From Mucilaginibacter sp. L294 (lineage in GTDB: Bacteria > Bacteroidota > Bacteroidia > Sphingobacteriales > Sphingobacteriaceae): a stretch of DNA of 64,000 nt. A model generated the notes under the pieces. The model was not told the origin of the DNA. It was given only the letters and a program-made list of their open reading frames with translations, and did not search any database. Position numbers and translations under genes: made by a program. The stretch covers positions 1 to 64,000 of the forward strand of contig NZ_LGEK01000010.1 of assembly GCF_001636615.1 (NCBI RefSeq). Direction: 5' to 3'. This document shows positions 17,249 to 26,289 of this stretch, piece by piece (position 1 is the first letter of the stretch; the number at the start of each line of letters is the position of its first letter).

Positions 17249-20200
17249 ATGAATATATCTCTATTTTCAAATGGAGTAGTTCGTTATGTATTAATATTAA
17301 TGAAATATACCTCGCTTGCCTGCTTTATTGTTTGCTTAATGTGCTTTACGGCCGTTGCAAACAATTCTTATGGCCAACGATTTTTAGAGCAACAGGTAAC
17401 GCTTAAGCTAAAAAACCAAAAGCTTACCGAAACGCTCGAAAAATTATCGGCCGATAACAAAGTAAAATTTGCCTATGCAGATAATTTACTGAAGCCGTCA
17501 TTCAGGGTAAACTTAAATGTAAGTAACAAAAGCATCAAAGAGGTGCTTGACGAGGTTTTAACTCCATTTAACCTTGGTTACAAAATTATTGATGATGTTA
17601 TAGTAATAAGCGAAAGGGCCGAAGCTGCAACAACTATAAGTGGTGGTCAAACTGCCGCACAAGCCGTTAAAGTAACAGGTACCGTGGTTGATGATACCAA
17701 CGCGCCATTACCGGGCGTAAGCGTAAAGCTAAAAGGCAGCAACTTAGGCACCGTTACAGATGTTAACGGTAAATTTGTAATAGACCTGCCCACTGCCGAT
17801 GGCACACTGGTATTCAGCTTTATAGGCTTTACCCCAAAAGAAGTACCGCTTAACGGCGAAACCGCCAGTATTAATGTACAATTGCTGCCCATGCAAAACT
17901 CACTTAACGAGGTTATTGTGGTAGGTTACGGCACGCAAAAACGTGTAAATGTAATTGGTGCGGTAGATCAGATCAGCTCAAAGGCTATTGAAGGCAAACC
18001 TGCTGTAAACCTTACACAGGCTTTGCAAGGTACTTCGCCAAACTTAATTATACAGCAAACCAGTAATGAGCCGGGCGCTTACCAAACCGTTAACATACGT
18101 GGTGTTAGCACATTTGGTAACAACAACCCGCTTATTGTAATTGATGGTATTACCGGCGGCGACCTTAACCTGCTAAACCCGCAGGATATTGAAAGTGTAT
18201 CTATATTGAAAGATGCAGGTAGCGCGGCTATCTACGGTTCGCGTGCGGCTAATGGCGTAATATTGGTTACCACTAAAAAAGGTAGTAAAAATTCAGCACC
18301 AACTTTAACCTATAACGGGCAGGGGGGTGTGCAGGTGCCACATGTGGGTTACAAACCGGTGCATGCTTATGAAAACGCCATTTTACGTAACGAGGCGGTA
18401 GTGAATGCCGGTTTAACGCCAATTTACAGCCCGGCGCAAATAAGGCAATTTCAGGACCAAGGCGATCAGCAATGGTTTTTAGATGCCATACTGCAAAACG
18501 CGGTTCAGCAAAACCATAACCTGAGCTTATCAGGCGGTAACAATACTTCATCATACTTGGTATCTGCCGGTTATACTGATCAGGGCAGCAACCTTGTTGG
18601 CCCCGATTATGGTTTAAAAAGGTACAACTATCGTATGAACCTGAACAGCGAGTTTGGCAGGTTAAAGCTAACCAGCATTTTAGCCTACACCCGCACCGAG
18701 ATCAAAGAACACTCTTTTAATACAGGTACGCTGATAGTAGATGCAGGCAGAACGCCAACCTATTATAAAATAAAAGACGACGAGGGTAACTACTTAACCA
18801 ATGATGTATTGGCCGAGTTTAACCCGCTTGGTATCCTTGAAAAAGGTGGTTACCGCAAACGCGATAACGATAATATTTTTGGAAACTTAACTGCAGAACT
18901 GGGCATCACCAAAGACCTGAAGATAAAAGGCGTATTTGGTGGTACGCTGTTATCAAACCACATGTTTGGCAGGGTTATGCAGGTTAATTATTTGCCAAAG
19001 GGTAGTTATGGCTCTGATCGCAATACGGATGATGAGAACAACAAAAACCTGTTCCTGAATACGCAGTTCCTGGCGCAGTACACAAAAACTTTCGCCAAAG
19101 ACCATAACGTAGATATATTGTTGGGTGTAGCCAATGAATCCACCACTGATAGGAGCAACTCGTTACATTTAAAATTTACCGATCCTGAATTAGGCACACC
19201 AATTACAGGTACGGTTATAAGCGGGTCGCCTACAAATTTAGGCACAAGCGAAACCAGCCTTAACTCTTTGTTCGGCAGGGCATCGTATTCCTTTAAAAAC
19301 AAATACTATGCAGAGTTTGATTTCAGGGTTGATGCATCTTCAAAATTCGCGGCAAACCACCGCAATGCATTCTTCCCGTCGGTAACAGCGGGTTATCGTT
19401 TAACCGAGGAAGATTTTATGCAGGATTACCGAAGTAAAGTGGGTGATCTGAAAATAAGGGGTTCATACGGTATATTGGGTAACCAAAACGTTAATAATTA
19501 TCAATATTTGAGCACTATTGGCCCGGTTAAAAACCCTGACGGTACAATCAATAACTCAGTATACGGTTTCAATAACACACCTTTAGGAGGTGCAGCAATA
19601 TCATTTGCCAATCCCGATATCCGCTGGGAGCGCGCATCAACCTTTAACGTAGGTGTTGATGCCACATTCTTCAACAGCGCGTTAACCGTATCTGCAGATT
19701 ACTTTAACAAAATAACCAGGGACATCCTTTTACCGCCGATAGTACCAGGCACATTTGGCTCAGGCTTGCCTGATTATAACGCGGGCGAAGTACAAAACCG
19801 CGGTTGGGAGTTAAATATCAATTACCGTGTAAAAACAGGTGCATTTAACCATAGCTTCTCTTTCAACGTAGGCGACACCAAAAACAAGATCCTCAAACTT
19901 GAAGGCGGCGATCAGTTAAAGAGCTATGACGAAATGCAGCTTTTAAATAAAGTTGGCCTACCTATAGGTTCTTACGTAGCGTTAAAACGCGATGGTTATT
20001 TCCAAAATCTGGATGATATAACCAAGGGGCCAAAGCCGGCCGGTTTAACCGTATCACCGGGCGATAATCGTTATGTAGACGTTAACGGCGATGGCGTTAT
20101 TGATGAGAACGACAAATTTGTGTTTGGCAGTGGTTTCCCACGTTTAACTTTCGGTTTTACCTACAATCTTAATGTTAAAAACTTCGATTTCAGCATGTTT

Positions 20201-20656
20201 TTACAAGGCGTAGGCAAACGCGATATGTTTGTTAGGGGCGAGCAGGTTGAGCCTTTCCACGTAAACTATTCGCAGGTGATATATCAGCACCAATTAGATT
20301 ACTGGACGCCTCAAAACCCTGATGCCCGTTTCCCTCGCCTTGCTGCGAGTGGTAGCCAATCTAACGAGAATAACTTCCGCAGAGGTTCTGACATGTACAT
20401 TTTTGACGGTAAGTACCTCAGGGTTAAAAATCTGCAGGTAGGTTATACATTACCGTCGGGTGTTGCCAAAACGATAGGTATGAGAAAAGTAAGGACCTAC
20501 TTAACAGGTCAAAACATACTTACCTTCTCGCCAATGAAGTTTATCGATCCTGAGTCTTCAGAATTAGGTGGCGACTTAAAAGCTAACGGTGCAAACAGTG
20601 GCAGATCATATCCACTACCAGTTTATTATGGTTTTGGTATTGATATAACCCTATAA
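17249..20656 (+). CDS. SusC/RagA-family TonB-dependent outer-membrane transducer with STN domain
   Basis: Outer-membrane glycan importer, about 1135 aa from the ATG at 17249. A TTG at 17216 would add 11 residues. A long signal region ends near NNSYGQ. An STN (secretin/TonB N-terminal) domain follows (VTLKLKNQKLTETLEKL ... GYKIIDDVIVIS), then a carboxypeptidase-D-like domain (VTGTVVDDTNAPLPGVSVKLKG), the TonB box/plug start (LNEVIVVGYGTQKR), plug (NIRGVSTFGNNNPLIVIDGI) and a C-terminal beta-barrel ending in YYGFGIDITL. The STN domain predicts signalling through the adjacent FecR. It forms the transport complex with the SusD encoded 11 bp downstream. The substrate is inferred as alpha-mannan oligosaccharides from the enzymes that follow. 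Confidence 0.95.
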   Translation: MNISLFSNGVVRYVLILMKYTSLACFIVCLMCFTAVANNSYGQRFLEQQVTLKLKNQKLTETLEKLSADNKVKFAYADNLLKPSFRVNLNVSNKSIKEVLDEVLTPFNLGYKIIDDVIVISERAEAATTISGGQTAAQAVKVTGTVVDDTNAPLPGVSVKLKGSNLGTVTDVNGKFVIDLPTADGTLVFSFIGFTPKEVPLNGETASINVQLLPMQNSLNEVIVVGYGTQKRVNVIGAVDQISSKAIEGKPAVNLTQALQGTSPNLIIQQTSNEPGAYQTVNIRGVSTFGNNNPLIVIDGITGGDLNLLNPQDIESVSILKDAGSAAIYGSRAANGVILVTTKKGSKNSAPTLTYNGQGGVQVPHVGYKPVHAYENAILRNEAVVNAGLTPIYSPAQIRQFQDQGDQQWFLDAILQNAVQQNHNLSLSGGNNTSSYLVSAGYTDQGSNLVGPDYGLKRYNYRMNLNSEFGRLKLTSILAYTRTEIKEHSFNTGTLIVDAGRTPTYYKIKDDEGNYLTNDVLAEFNPLGILEKGGYRKRDNDNIFGNLTAELGITKDLKIKGVFGGTLLSNHMFGRVMQVNYLPKGSYGSDRNTDDENNKNLFLNTQFLAQYTKTFAKDHNVDILLGVANESTTDRSNSLHLKFTDPELGTPITGTVISGSPTNLGTSETSLNSLFGRASYSFKNKYYAEFDFRVDASSKFAANHRNAFFPSVTAGYRLTEEDFMQDYRSKVGDLKIRGSYGILGNQNVNNYQYLSTIGPVKNPDGTINNSVYGFNNTPLGGAAISFANPDIRWERASTFNVGVDATFFNSALTVSADYFNKITRDILLPPIVPGTFGSGLPDYNAGEVQNRGWELNINYRVKTGAFNHSFSFNVGDTKNKILKLEGGDQLKSYDEMQLLNKVGLPIGSYVALKRDGYFQNLDDITKGPKPAGLTVSPGDNRYVDVNGDGVIDENDKFVFGSGFPRLTFGFTYNLNVKNFDFSMFLQGVGKRDMFVRGEQVEPFHVNYSQVIYQHQLDYWTPQNPDARFPRLAASGSQSNENNFRRGSDMYIFDGKYLRVKNLQVGYTLPSGVAKTIGMRKVRTYLTGQNILTFSPMKFIDPESSELGGDLKANGANSGRSYPLPVYYGFGIDITL

Positions 20657-20667
20657 TCTACACAGAC

Positions 20668-22332
20668 ATGAAAAAAAATAATATCAATAAAATAGGATTC
20701 GTGCTGGCGCTTATGATCATGGTATCGGCATGTAAAAAACTTGATTTGGTACCCACAGATAAGTTTACAGACGCGAATTACTGGACAAGCACCGATAAGG
20801 CAAGCAGTGTTTTAAATACCGCCTATTCGCAAATTATGGGTAGCGGCGACTTTTTTTATAACGAAGCGATGTCTGACAATGCGGTTAACGTACGTGGCGA
20901 TAACAATGGCGTTGCTTCCATTGCCGCGGGTACTTATGATCCATCGTTAGGCCGATTCAAAAAGGAATGGGGCGACCGTTATGCCGGTATCAAAACAACA
21001 AATATTTTCCTGGAGAATGTAGACCGTGTACCTAATATGGATGCCACATTAAAAGCCAGGATGAAGGCTGAAGCCCGTTTTTTGCGTGCATGGCATTACT
21101 TTTTGTTAGAAACATGGTTTGGAGACGTTCCGCTGATTCAAAAAGATCTGACGATCGACGAATCAAAAACCATAGCCCGTACGCCGAAGGCAGAAGTGGT
21201 ATCTTTTATATTGAAAGAACTTGACGATGTCGCAGCCGCACTGCCCGTAAACACAGCTTACGCAGTGACTGACCGAGGCCGCATTACCAAAGGTGCTGCG
21301 ATTGCGTTAAAGGCAAGGGTGCTGCTTTATGATAACCGCTGGAGTGATGTGGTTACCGAATGTGAAAAATTAGTAGGTAAAACAGATAATGGGAATTACG
21401 CTTTATTTAACTCGTACGAAGGGCTTTTCGCACCGCAAAACGAATATAACAGCGAAGTTATATTCGACCTTCAGTATATGCCTGCAACATTAGATGGTAA
21501 CCAAAGGTTTTACACCGAACTGAGGGATATGGTGCCTATATCTGTAGGCGGAAGGCTTAACGCGTTTGCGCCAACACAGGAGCTGGTAAACAGTTACCTG
21601 ATGACCAACGGTAAAAAGCCCGGCGATTCAGGTTCAGGATATGATGAGAACAACCCGTATGTTAACCGCGACCCGCGTTTAACCAATACCATTGTTTATC
21701 ATTTATACCAATGGCAATTACGCGATAACAGCATAAAAACAATTTACATTAAGCCTGGAAGCGATCCTTTACCAAAAGCTGACCCGTCAAAACAGGCATT
21801 AGATGAGTATGCGCCGGGTTCAACATCATCGGCCACAGGTTATTATGTACGTAAGTATTACGATCCTACATCTAACGTTGCAGATTTTGGTTCGGGGCTT
21901 AACCTGATCCTTATCCGCTATGCGGATATATTGCTGATGTATGCCGAAGCCAAAATGGAATTAGGCCAAATGGATGCAACCGTATGGGGCCAAACCATTA
22001 GGCCAATACGCAGCCGCGCAGGTTTTACCGATGCAGCCGCGCTTAATTTCCCGTCTGCAGGAGCAAGTGATATGCGCGAAATAGTACGTAACGAACGCCG
22101 TGTAGAACTTGCTTTAGAGGGCCTGCGTGTATTTGATATCCGCCGCTGGAAAACTGCCGAAACCGTACTAAGCGGCTGGGCACATGGCGCTAAGTTTGCC
22201 GATGCCAGTGTTGATGGTGGTTACATACGCGCTAACCTGCGGACGTTTGATAAAAGCAAAAATTATTTATGGCCAATACCAAGGGATGAAAGGGCGATTA
22301 ACCCTAACCTCACACAAAACCCCGGGTGGTAA
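20668..22332 (+). CDS. SusD/RagB-family nutrient-binding outer-membrane lipoprotein
   Basis: A 554-aa surface lipoprotein with lipobox VSAC (C22). SusD features are the TPR-like alpha-helical region (FLRAWHYFLLETWFGDVPL, about 140-165), a middle variable glycan-binding region, and the C-terminal RagB segment (LILIRYADILLMYAEAKMELGQ, RNERRVELALEGLRVFDIRRW, YLWPIPRDERAINPNLTQNPGW). It caps the SusC barrel and binds oligosaccharide at the cell surface. It is 11 bp after susC and clearly co-transcribed. Confidence 0.96.
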   Translation: MKKNNINKIGFVLALMIMVSACKKLDLVPTDKFTDANYWTSTDKASSVLNTAYSQIMGSGDFFYNEAMSDNAVNVRGDNNGVASIAAGTYDPSLGRFKKEWGDRYAGIKTTNIFLENVDRVPNMDATLKARMKAEARFLRAWHYFLLETWFGDVPLIQKDLTIDESKTIARTPKAEVVSFILKELDDVAAALPVNTAYAVTDRGRITKGAAIALKARVLLYDNRWSDVVTECEKLVGKTDNGNYALFNSYEGLFAPQNEYNSEVIFDLQYMPATLDGNQRFYTELRDMVPISVGGRLNAFAPTQELVNSYLMTNGKKPGDSGSGYDENNPYVNRDPRLTNTIVYHLYQWQLRDNSIKTIYIKPGSDPLPKADPSKQALDEYAPGSTSSATGYYVRKYYDPTSNVADFGSGLNLILIRYADILLMYAEAKMELGQMDATVWGQTIRPIRSRAGFTDAAALNFPSAGASDMREIVRNERRVELALEGLRVFDIRRWKTAETVLSGWAHGAKFADASVDGGYIRANLRTFDKSKNYLWPIPRDERAINPNLTQNPGW

Positions 22333-22374
22333 AAGCACTAATTATTTATAAAAAAATTATAATCAATTAAGATC

Positions 22375-23511
22375 ATGAAAAATATTTTTTATAGCCTGCT
22401 TGCAGGTATCGTAGCGCTGGTTGTAATAACAGGCTGCAAAAAGGATAAAACATTAGGCAGCACAAAGGTGTCGCCTGTAACTAATTTGTTTTTGCCAGAG
22501 GATGGCAAGTACGTAAAGATCCCTTCAGGTGCGTCAGGTTCCCTTTCTTTTGAGTGGGAGCAGGCCCGTGCCGAGGATAATGGGTTGGTTTTATACGAAG
22601 TGGTATTTGATAAAGAGAGCGGCGATTTTTCAAAGCCTCTTTATTCAGTACCATCAGATGGTAACGGTTTGTACAACAAACTTACCCTGTCATACAGCGA
22701 CCTGAATAAAATTGCCACCCTTAATGGCATCAAACCACAAGAATCGGGCAAAGTTAAATGGACGGTGAGATCGTCAAAAGGCATCAACGTACAAAATACC
22801 GACCTGGTACGCACATTTGAAGTTGAACGCCCTTCGGGTTTTGAAGTGCCTGATGCGGTTTACCTTACAGGTAGCGCGACAGAAGGCGGCGATGATTTAA
22901 CCAAAGCGGTTAAGTTCAAAAAAACATCTGATGGTAAGTTTGAAATATTCACTTCATTAAAAGCGGGTACGTACCACCTTGTTGATGGTACAACCGGTAA
23001 CCCTTTGTTATTCTCTTACGATGGTACCAAACTGGTTGAAGGTGGCGAAACCACCGTTACCGGCGATAAAAAAGTGATGAAGATAAATGTAAGCTTTGCC
23101 GATGCATTGTATACAACAACTGAAGTTACATCGGTAGGTTTATGGTTTGCTGCGGATAACAAGATCTGGTTCGATCTGCCTTACACCAGCAATGGTACAT
23201 GGGAATCGGGTGTTAAACCTATTGTTTTCCACCAGGAATCATGGGGACGTGATGAGCGGTACAAATTTAAATTTACGTTTAAGGATGCAGCGGGTAAATC
23301 AACCGTGCAGTTCTACGGCAGCAAAAATTCAGATAATAATGCTGCTACTGCAAGCACTGAAGCGTCGTATTTTTATATGTACCCACAAAATGATTCACAG
23401 TACGACTTTAGCTTTAAGTTCAACCACGATTTTGATAACAAATCGGCTAACATAAAAGTGATGTTTAATTCAACCGTGCCCGAGTACACGCACACGGTAA
23501 CCGCTAATTAA
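22375..23511 (+). CDS. SusE/SusF-like outer-membrane glycan-binding lipoprotein
   Basis: A 378-aa lipoprotein (lipobox ITGC, C21). The N-terminal region is Ig/fibronectin-like with a SusE-type segment (about 40-160: SFEWEQARAEDNGLVLYEVVFDKESG). C-terminal beta-sandwich domains contain YLTGSATEGGDDLTKAVKF, as in starch-binding SusE/F modules. It sits between susD and the GH76 gene, the usual SusE position. It probably helps capture glycan at the surface. The exact ligand is unknown. Confidence 0.87.
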   Translation: MKNIFYSLLAGIVALVVITGCKKDKTLGSTKVSPVTNLFLPEDGKYVKIPSGASGSLSFEWEQARAEDNGLVLYEVVFDKESGDFSKPLYSVPSDGNGLYNKLTLSYSDLNKIATLNGIKPQESGKVKWTVRSSKGINVQNTDLVRTFEVERPSGFEVPDAVYLTGSATEGGDDLTKAVKFKKTSDGKFEIFTSLKAGTYHLVDGTTGNPLLFSYDGTKLVEGGETTVTGDKKVMKINVSFADALYTTTEVTSVGLWFAADNKIWFDLPYTSNGTWESGVKPIVFHQESWGRDERYKFKFTFKDAAGKSTVQFYGSKNSDNNAATASTEASYFYMYPQNDSQYDFSFKFNHDFDNKSANIKVMFNSTVPEYTHTVTAN

Positions 23512-23527
23512 TCTGCGTTAAAATTTT

Positions 23528-23557
23528 GTTTGCAAGGCCTGCAAAGGCTTTGCAAAC
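23528..23557 (+). other. Strong intercistronic hairpin with GCAA tetraloop
   Basis: GTTTGCAA (23528-23535) pairs with TTGCAAAC (23550-23557), extended inward by a G-U pair and GCCT/AGGC, closing on a GCAA tetraloop. The total stem is 13 bp. No long T-run follows, so it is more likely an mRNA stabiliser or processing site than a terminator. It separates the highly expressed susCDE part from the glycosidase genes. Confidence 0.7.
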
Positions 23558-23579
23558 TTTAATCATCAAACTTTAGTTT

Positions 23580-24746
23580 ATGAATAACATAACCCAAAAT
23601 ATAAAAAAGGTGGCGTTGGCAGGGCTTATCCCTGTAATGCTTACCGCGTGCTTAAAAGATAAACCATTCCCGCTGTATGGTAACAAACCATCGGCAGTAA
23701 TCAATTATACTTTTGCCGCCACTGCCGATACCATGCAGGATAAAACCTACTCAGCGTTCATCTCTTCCAACGGTAATTACTTTAAACAAAGCAACACCGG
23801 CAGCACCAACTATAATTACTGGCCGCAGGCGCATACCATGGATGCATTTACAGATGCTTACCTACGTACTAAGAACGAGATCTACAAGCAACGGATGAAA
23901 TCGTTATTAAACGGTACACGCATAGCTAACGGTAATAAATTGCAAAACGAGTTCTATGACGATATGGAGTGGCTGGCCTTATCTACACTGCGTGCTTATG
24001 AGACAACAAACGATGCTGATTATCTTACAGCCGCCAACACTTTATGGACAGATATTAAAACCGGCGTTAACTCAAACCAGGGCGGTGGTATTGCCTGGCG
24101 TAAATCGCAGTTGGATTATAAGAACACACCTGCAAACGCACCGGCCATTATTTTTGCTGCACGCCTTTATCGCCTGCAAAAAAACGAAGCCGATCTGACC
24201 CTGGCCAAAGAATTATACACCTGGTTAAAAACTACGCTTGTTGATCCGGCAAGCGGGATTGTTTGGGATGGTATAAATGGCGAGCATGATGGTAAGATAA
24301 GCTATAACAAATTTACCTATAACCAGGGTACATTTATTGGCGCCGCGCTTGAGCTTTACAATGCAACAGGCGATGCCGGTTACCTGGCCGATGCTGTACG
24401 TACGGCATCAGCTACAATAAAAGACCTGGATATATCACCAGGCGGCTTGCTTAAAAGCGAAGGCGATGGCGATGGTGGTTTGTTTAAAGGGATCTTGGTT
24501 AGATACCTGACACTTTTAATATTAAAAGAAGATGTATCAGCAACAGACCGAGACGCTTACGCCAAGTTTCTGAAATATAACGCCGAAACATTGTTTACTA
24601 AAGGCATCCTCAGGCCCGACTTTGTTGCCAGTCCTGATTGGAAAAAAATGCCAAATGCAACCAACGGCACCGACTTAACCACGCAAATAAGCGGGTTAAC
24701 TACGCTGGAAGCTGCCGCTACGTTAAAGGCAGCAGGCAAATTTTAA
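23580..24746 (+). CDS. Glycoside hydrolase family 76, endo-alpha-1,6-mannanase (lipoprotein)
   Basis: A 388-aa lipoprotein (lipobox LTAC, C24), probably surface-exposed. It has an (alpha/alpha)6-barrel GH76 fold. The signature tandem aspartates are D127-D128 in EFYDDMEWLALS, matching the catalytic DD pair of characterised GH76 endo-mannanases. Also visible are YWPQAHTMDAFTDAYLRT and GGGIAWRK (substrate cleft) and FTYNQGTFIGAALELY. Expected reaction: internal cleavage of the alpha-1,6-mannan backbone. Its product would feed the GH125 exo-enzyme encoded next. Confidence 0.92.
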   Translation: MNNITQNIKKVALAGLIPVMLTACLKDKPFPLYGNKPSAVINYTFAATADTMQDKTYSAFISSNGNYFKQSNTGSTNYNYWPQAHTMDAFTDAYLRTKNEIYKQRMKSLLNGTRIANGNKLQNEFYDDMEWLALSTLRAYETTNDADYLTAANTLWTDIKTGVNSNQGGGIAWRKSQLDYKNTPANAPAIIFAARLYRLQKNEADLTLAKELYTWLKTTLVDPASGIVWDGINGEHDGKISYNKFTYNQGTFIGAALELYNATGDAGYLADAVRTASATIKDLDISPGGLLKSEGDGDGGLFKGILVRYLTLLILKEDVSATDRDAYAKFLKYNAETLFTKGILRPDFVASPDWKKMPNATNGTDLTTQISGLTTLEAAATLKAAGKF

Positions 24747-24761
24747 ACATTTGAGAGATGG

Positions 24762-24797
24762 ATCTTCCGGGTTATATTTGCCCGGAAGATTTTTTTT
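24762..24797 (+). terminator. Intrinsic terminator between GH76 and GH125 with a -7 box in its loop
   Basis: ATCTTCCGGG (24762-24771) pairs perfectly with CCCGGAAGAT (24781-24790), followed by a run of T's to 24797. The 9-nt loop contains TATATTTG (24773-24780), an exact TAnnTTTG match. The same DNA could thus terminate upstream transcripts and start the GH125 mRNA 36 bp before its ATG. Confidence 0.8.
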
Positions 24798-24815
24798 ATT
24801 TACCTATTTAAAAGT

Positions 24816-26231
24816 ATGAAGAGAAGGCAATTTATTGGCAGCACCACGCTATTAGGTGCAGGAGTTTTGATGAGTAAATTTTCGTTAGCGGCCAAGCCCG
24901 CTTTTCCTGTAGTGAGGGTACCTTTAGCGGAGCGGAAATTTAAAAGCGTATCGGTTGAAAAAGCGATCGCCGAATTTAAATCGAAAGTAAAGAACCCGGA
25001 ACTGGGCTGGCTTTTCGAAAACTGTTTCCCCAACACGCTGGATACCACCGTAACCTATAAGTTAACCAATAACAAGCCCGATACTTACGTAATAACCGGC
25101 GATATTGATGCCATGTGGCTGCGTGACAGCAGCGCGCAGGTTTGGCCGTATATTGCGTTCATCAATAAGGATGCTGATCTGAAAAAACTGGTTGCCGGTG
25201 TAATAAACCGCCAGGTGGTATGCATCCTGCGCGACCCATACGCAAACGCTTTTTATGATGACCCTAACAAAGTAGGAGAGTGGAAAGACGATGTTACCGA
25301 TATGAAACCCGGCCTGCACGAACGTAAATGGGAGATAGATTCGCTTTGTTACCCTATCCGTTTGGCTTACAAATACTGGAAACTTACCGGCGATACATCC
25401 CCGTTTGATGCGCAATGGAAAGCTGCCGTACAAAACATCCTCAAAACATTTAAAGAGCAGCAACGTAAAGAAAACGACGGACCGTACTCATTTCAACGCA
25501 GAACCGCCTGGGCTACCGATGGTGTGCCGATGAACGGTTTTGGCTACCCGGTAAAACCGGTGGGCCTTATTTGCTCGGCTTTCCGCCCGAGTGATGATGC
25601 TACTATTTACTCGTACCTCATCCCGTCGAACTTTTTCGCGGTAACCAGCTTAAAGCAGGTATCAGAAATGGTAAAAACAATAATTAAAGATGATGCTTTA
25701 GCTGCCGAATTGCTTGCATTGGCAAATGAAGTTGAAACAGCCCTGCAAAAACATGCGGTGATAGATCACGCAGATTATGGCAAGGTTTACGCTTACGAAG
25801 TTAACGGCTTTGGTAGTTTTAACCTGATGGATGATGCCAATGTGCCAAGCCTGTTAGGGATGCCTTATCTGGATGCCGTAAAAAACACCGACCCGGTTTA
25901 CATCAATACCCGCAAAATGCTGCTATCGCTAAACAATCCGTTCTTTTTTAAAGGTACGGCAGGCGAGGGTATAGGCGGCCCGCACATCGGTAAGGATATG
26001 ATCTGGCCTATCAGTATCATCATCCGTGCTATTACCAGTAATGATGATGCCGAGATAAAAGAATGTATAGAAACGCTTAGAAAAACGCATGGCGGCACGG
26101 GCTTTATGCACGAGTCGTTCCATAAAAACGATCCTACAAAATTCACCCGTAAATGGTTTGCCTGGGCCAACACCCTGTTTGGCGAACTGCTTTGGGAAAC
26201 ATATACACAAAAGCCACAATTGTTAGGCTAA
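24816..26231 (+). CDS. Glycoside hydrolase family 125, exo-alpha-1,6-mannosidase
   Basis: A 471-aa enzyme with a twin-arginine-like signal (MKRRQFIGSTTLLGAGV), so probably exported folded to the periplasm. GH125 hallmarks are DIDAMWLRDSSAQVWPY (about residues 94-110), KWEIDSLCYPIRLAYKYW, GFGYPVKPVGLICSAFRPSDDA, and the C-terminal GGPHIGKDMIWPISII and GTGFMHESFHKND. The family is known to remove alpha-1,6-linked mannose from non-reducing ends by inversion. With GH76 it forms a backbone-degrading pair. It has its own possible promoter within the preceding terminator loop. Confidence 0.94.
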   Translation: MKRRQFIGSTTLLGAGVLMSKFSLAAKPAFPVVRVPLAERKFKSVSVEKAIAEFKSKVKNPELGWLFENCFPNTLDTTVTYKLTNNKPDTYVITGDIDAMWLRDSSAQVWPYIAFINKDADLKKLVAGVINRQVVCILRDPYANAFYDDPNKVGEWKDDVTDMKPGLHERKWEIDSLCYPIRLAYKYWKLTGDTSPFDAQWKAAVQNILKTFKEQQRKENDGPYSFQRRTAWATDGVPMNGFGYPVKPVGLICSAFRPSDDATIYSYLIPSNFFAVTSLKQVSEMVKTIIKDDALAAELLALANEVETALQKHAVIDHADYGKVYAYEVNGFGSFNLMDDANVPSLLGMPYLDAVKNTDPVYINTRKMLLSLNNPFFFKGTAGEGIGGPHIGKDMIWPISIIIRAITSNDDAEIKECIETLRKTHGGTGFMHESFHKNDPTKFTRKWFAWANTLFGELLWETYTQKPQLLG

Positions 26232-26289
26232 ATGGGTTTAGTTTGTATATTTACCTGAATTTTTATAACTGTAATTTTAACATCTATTC

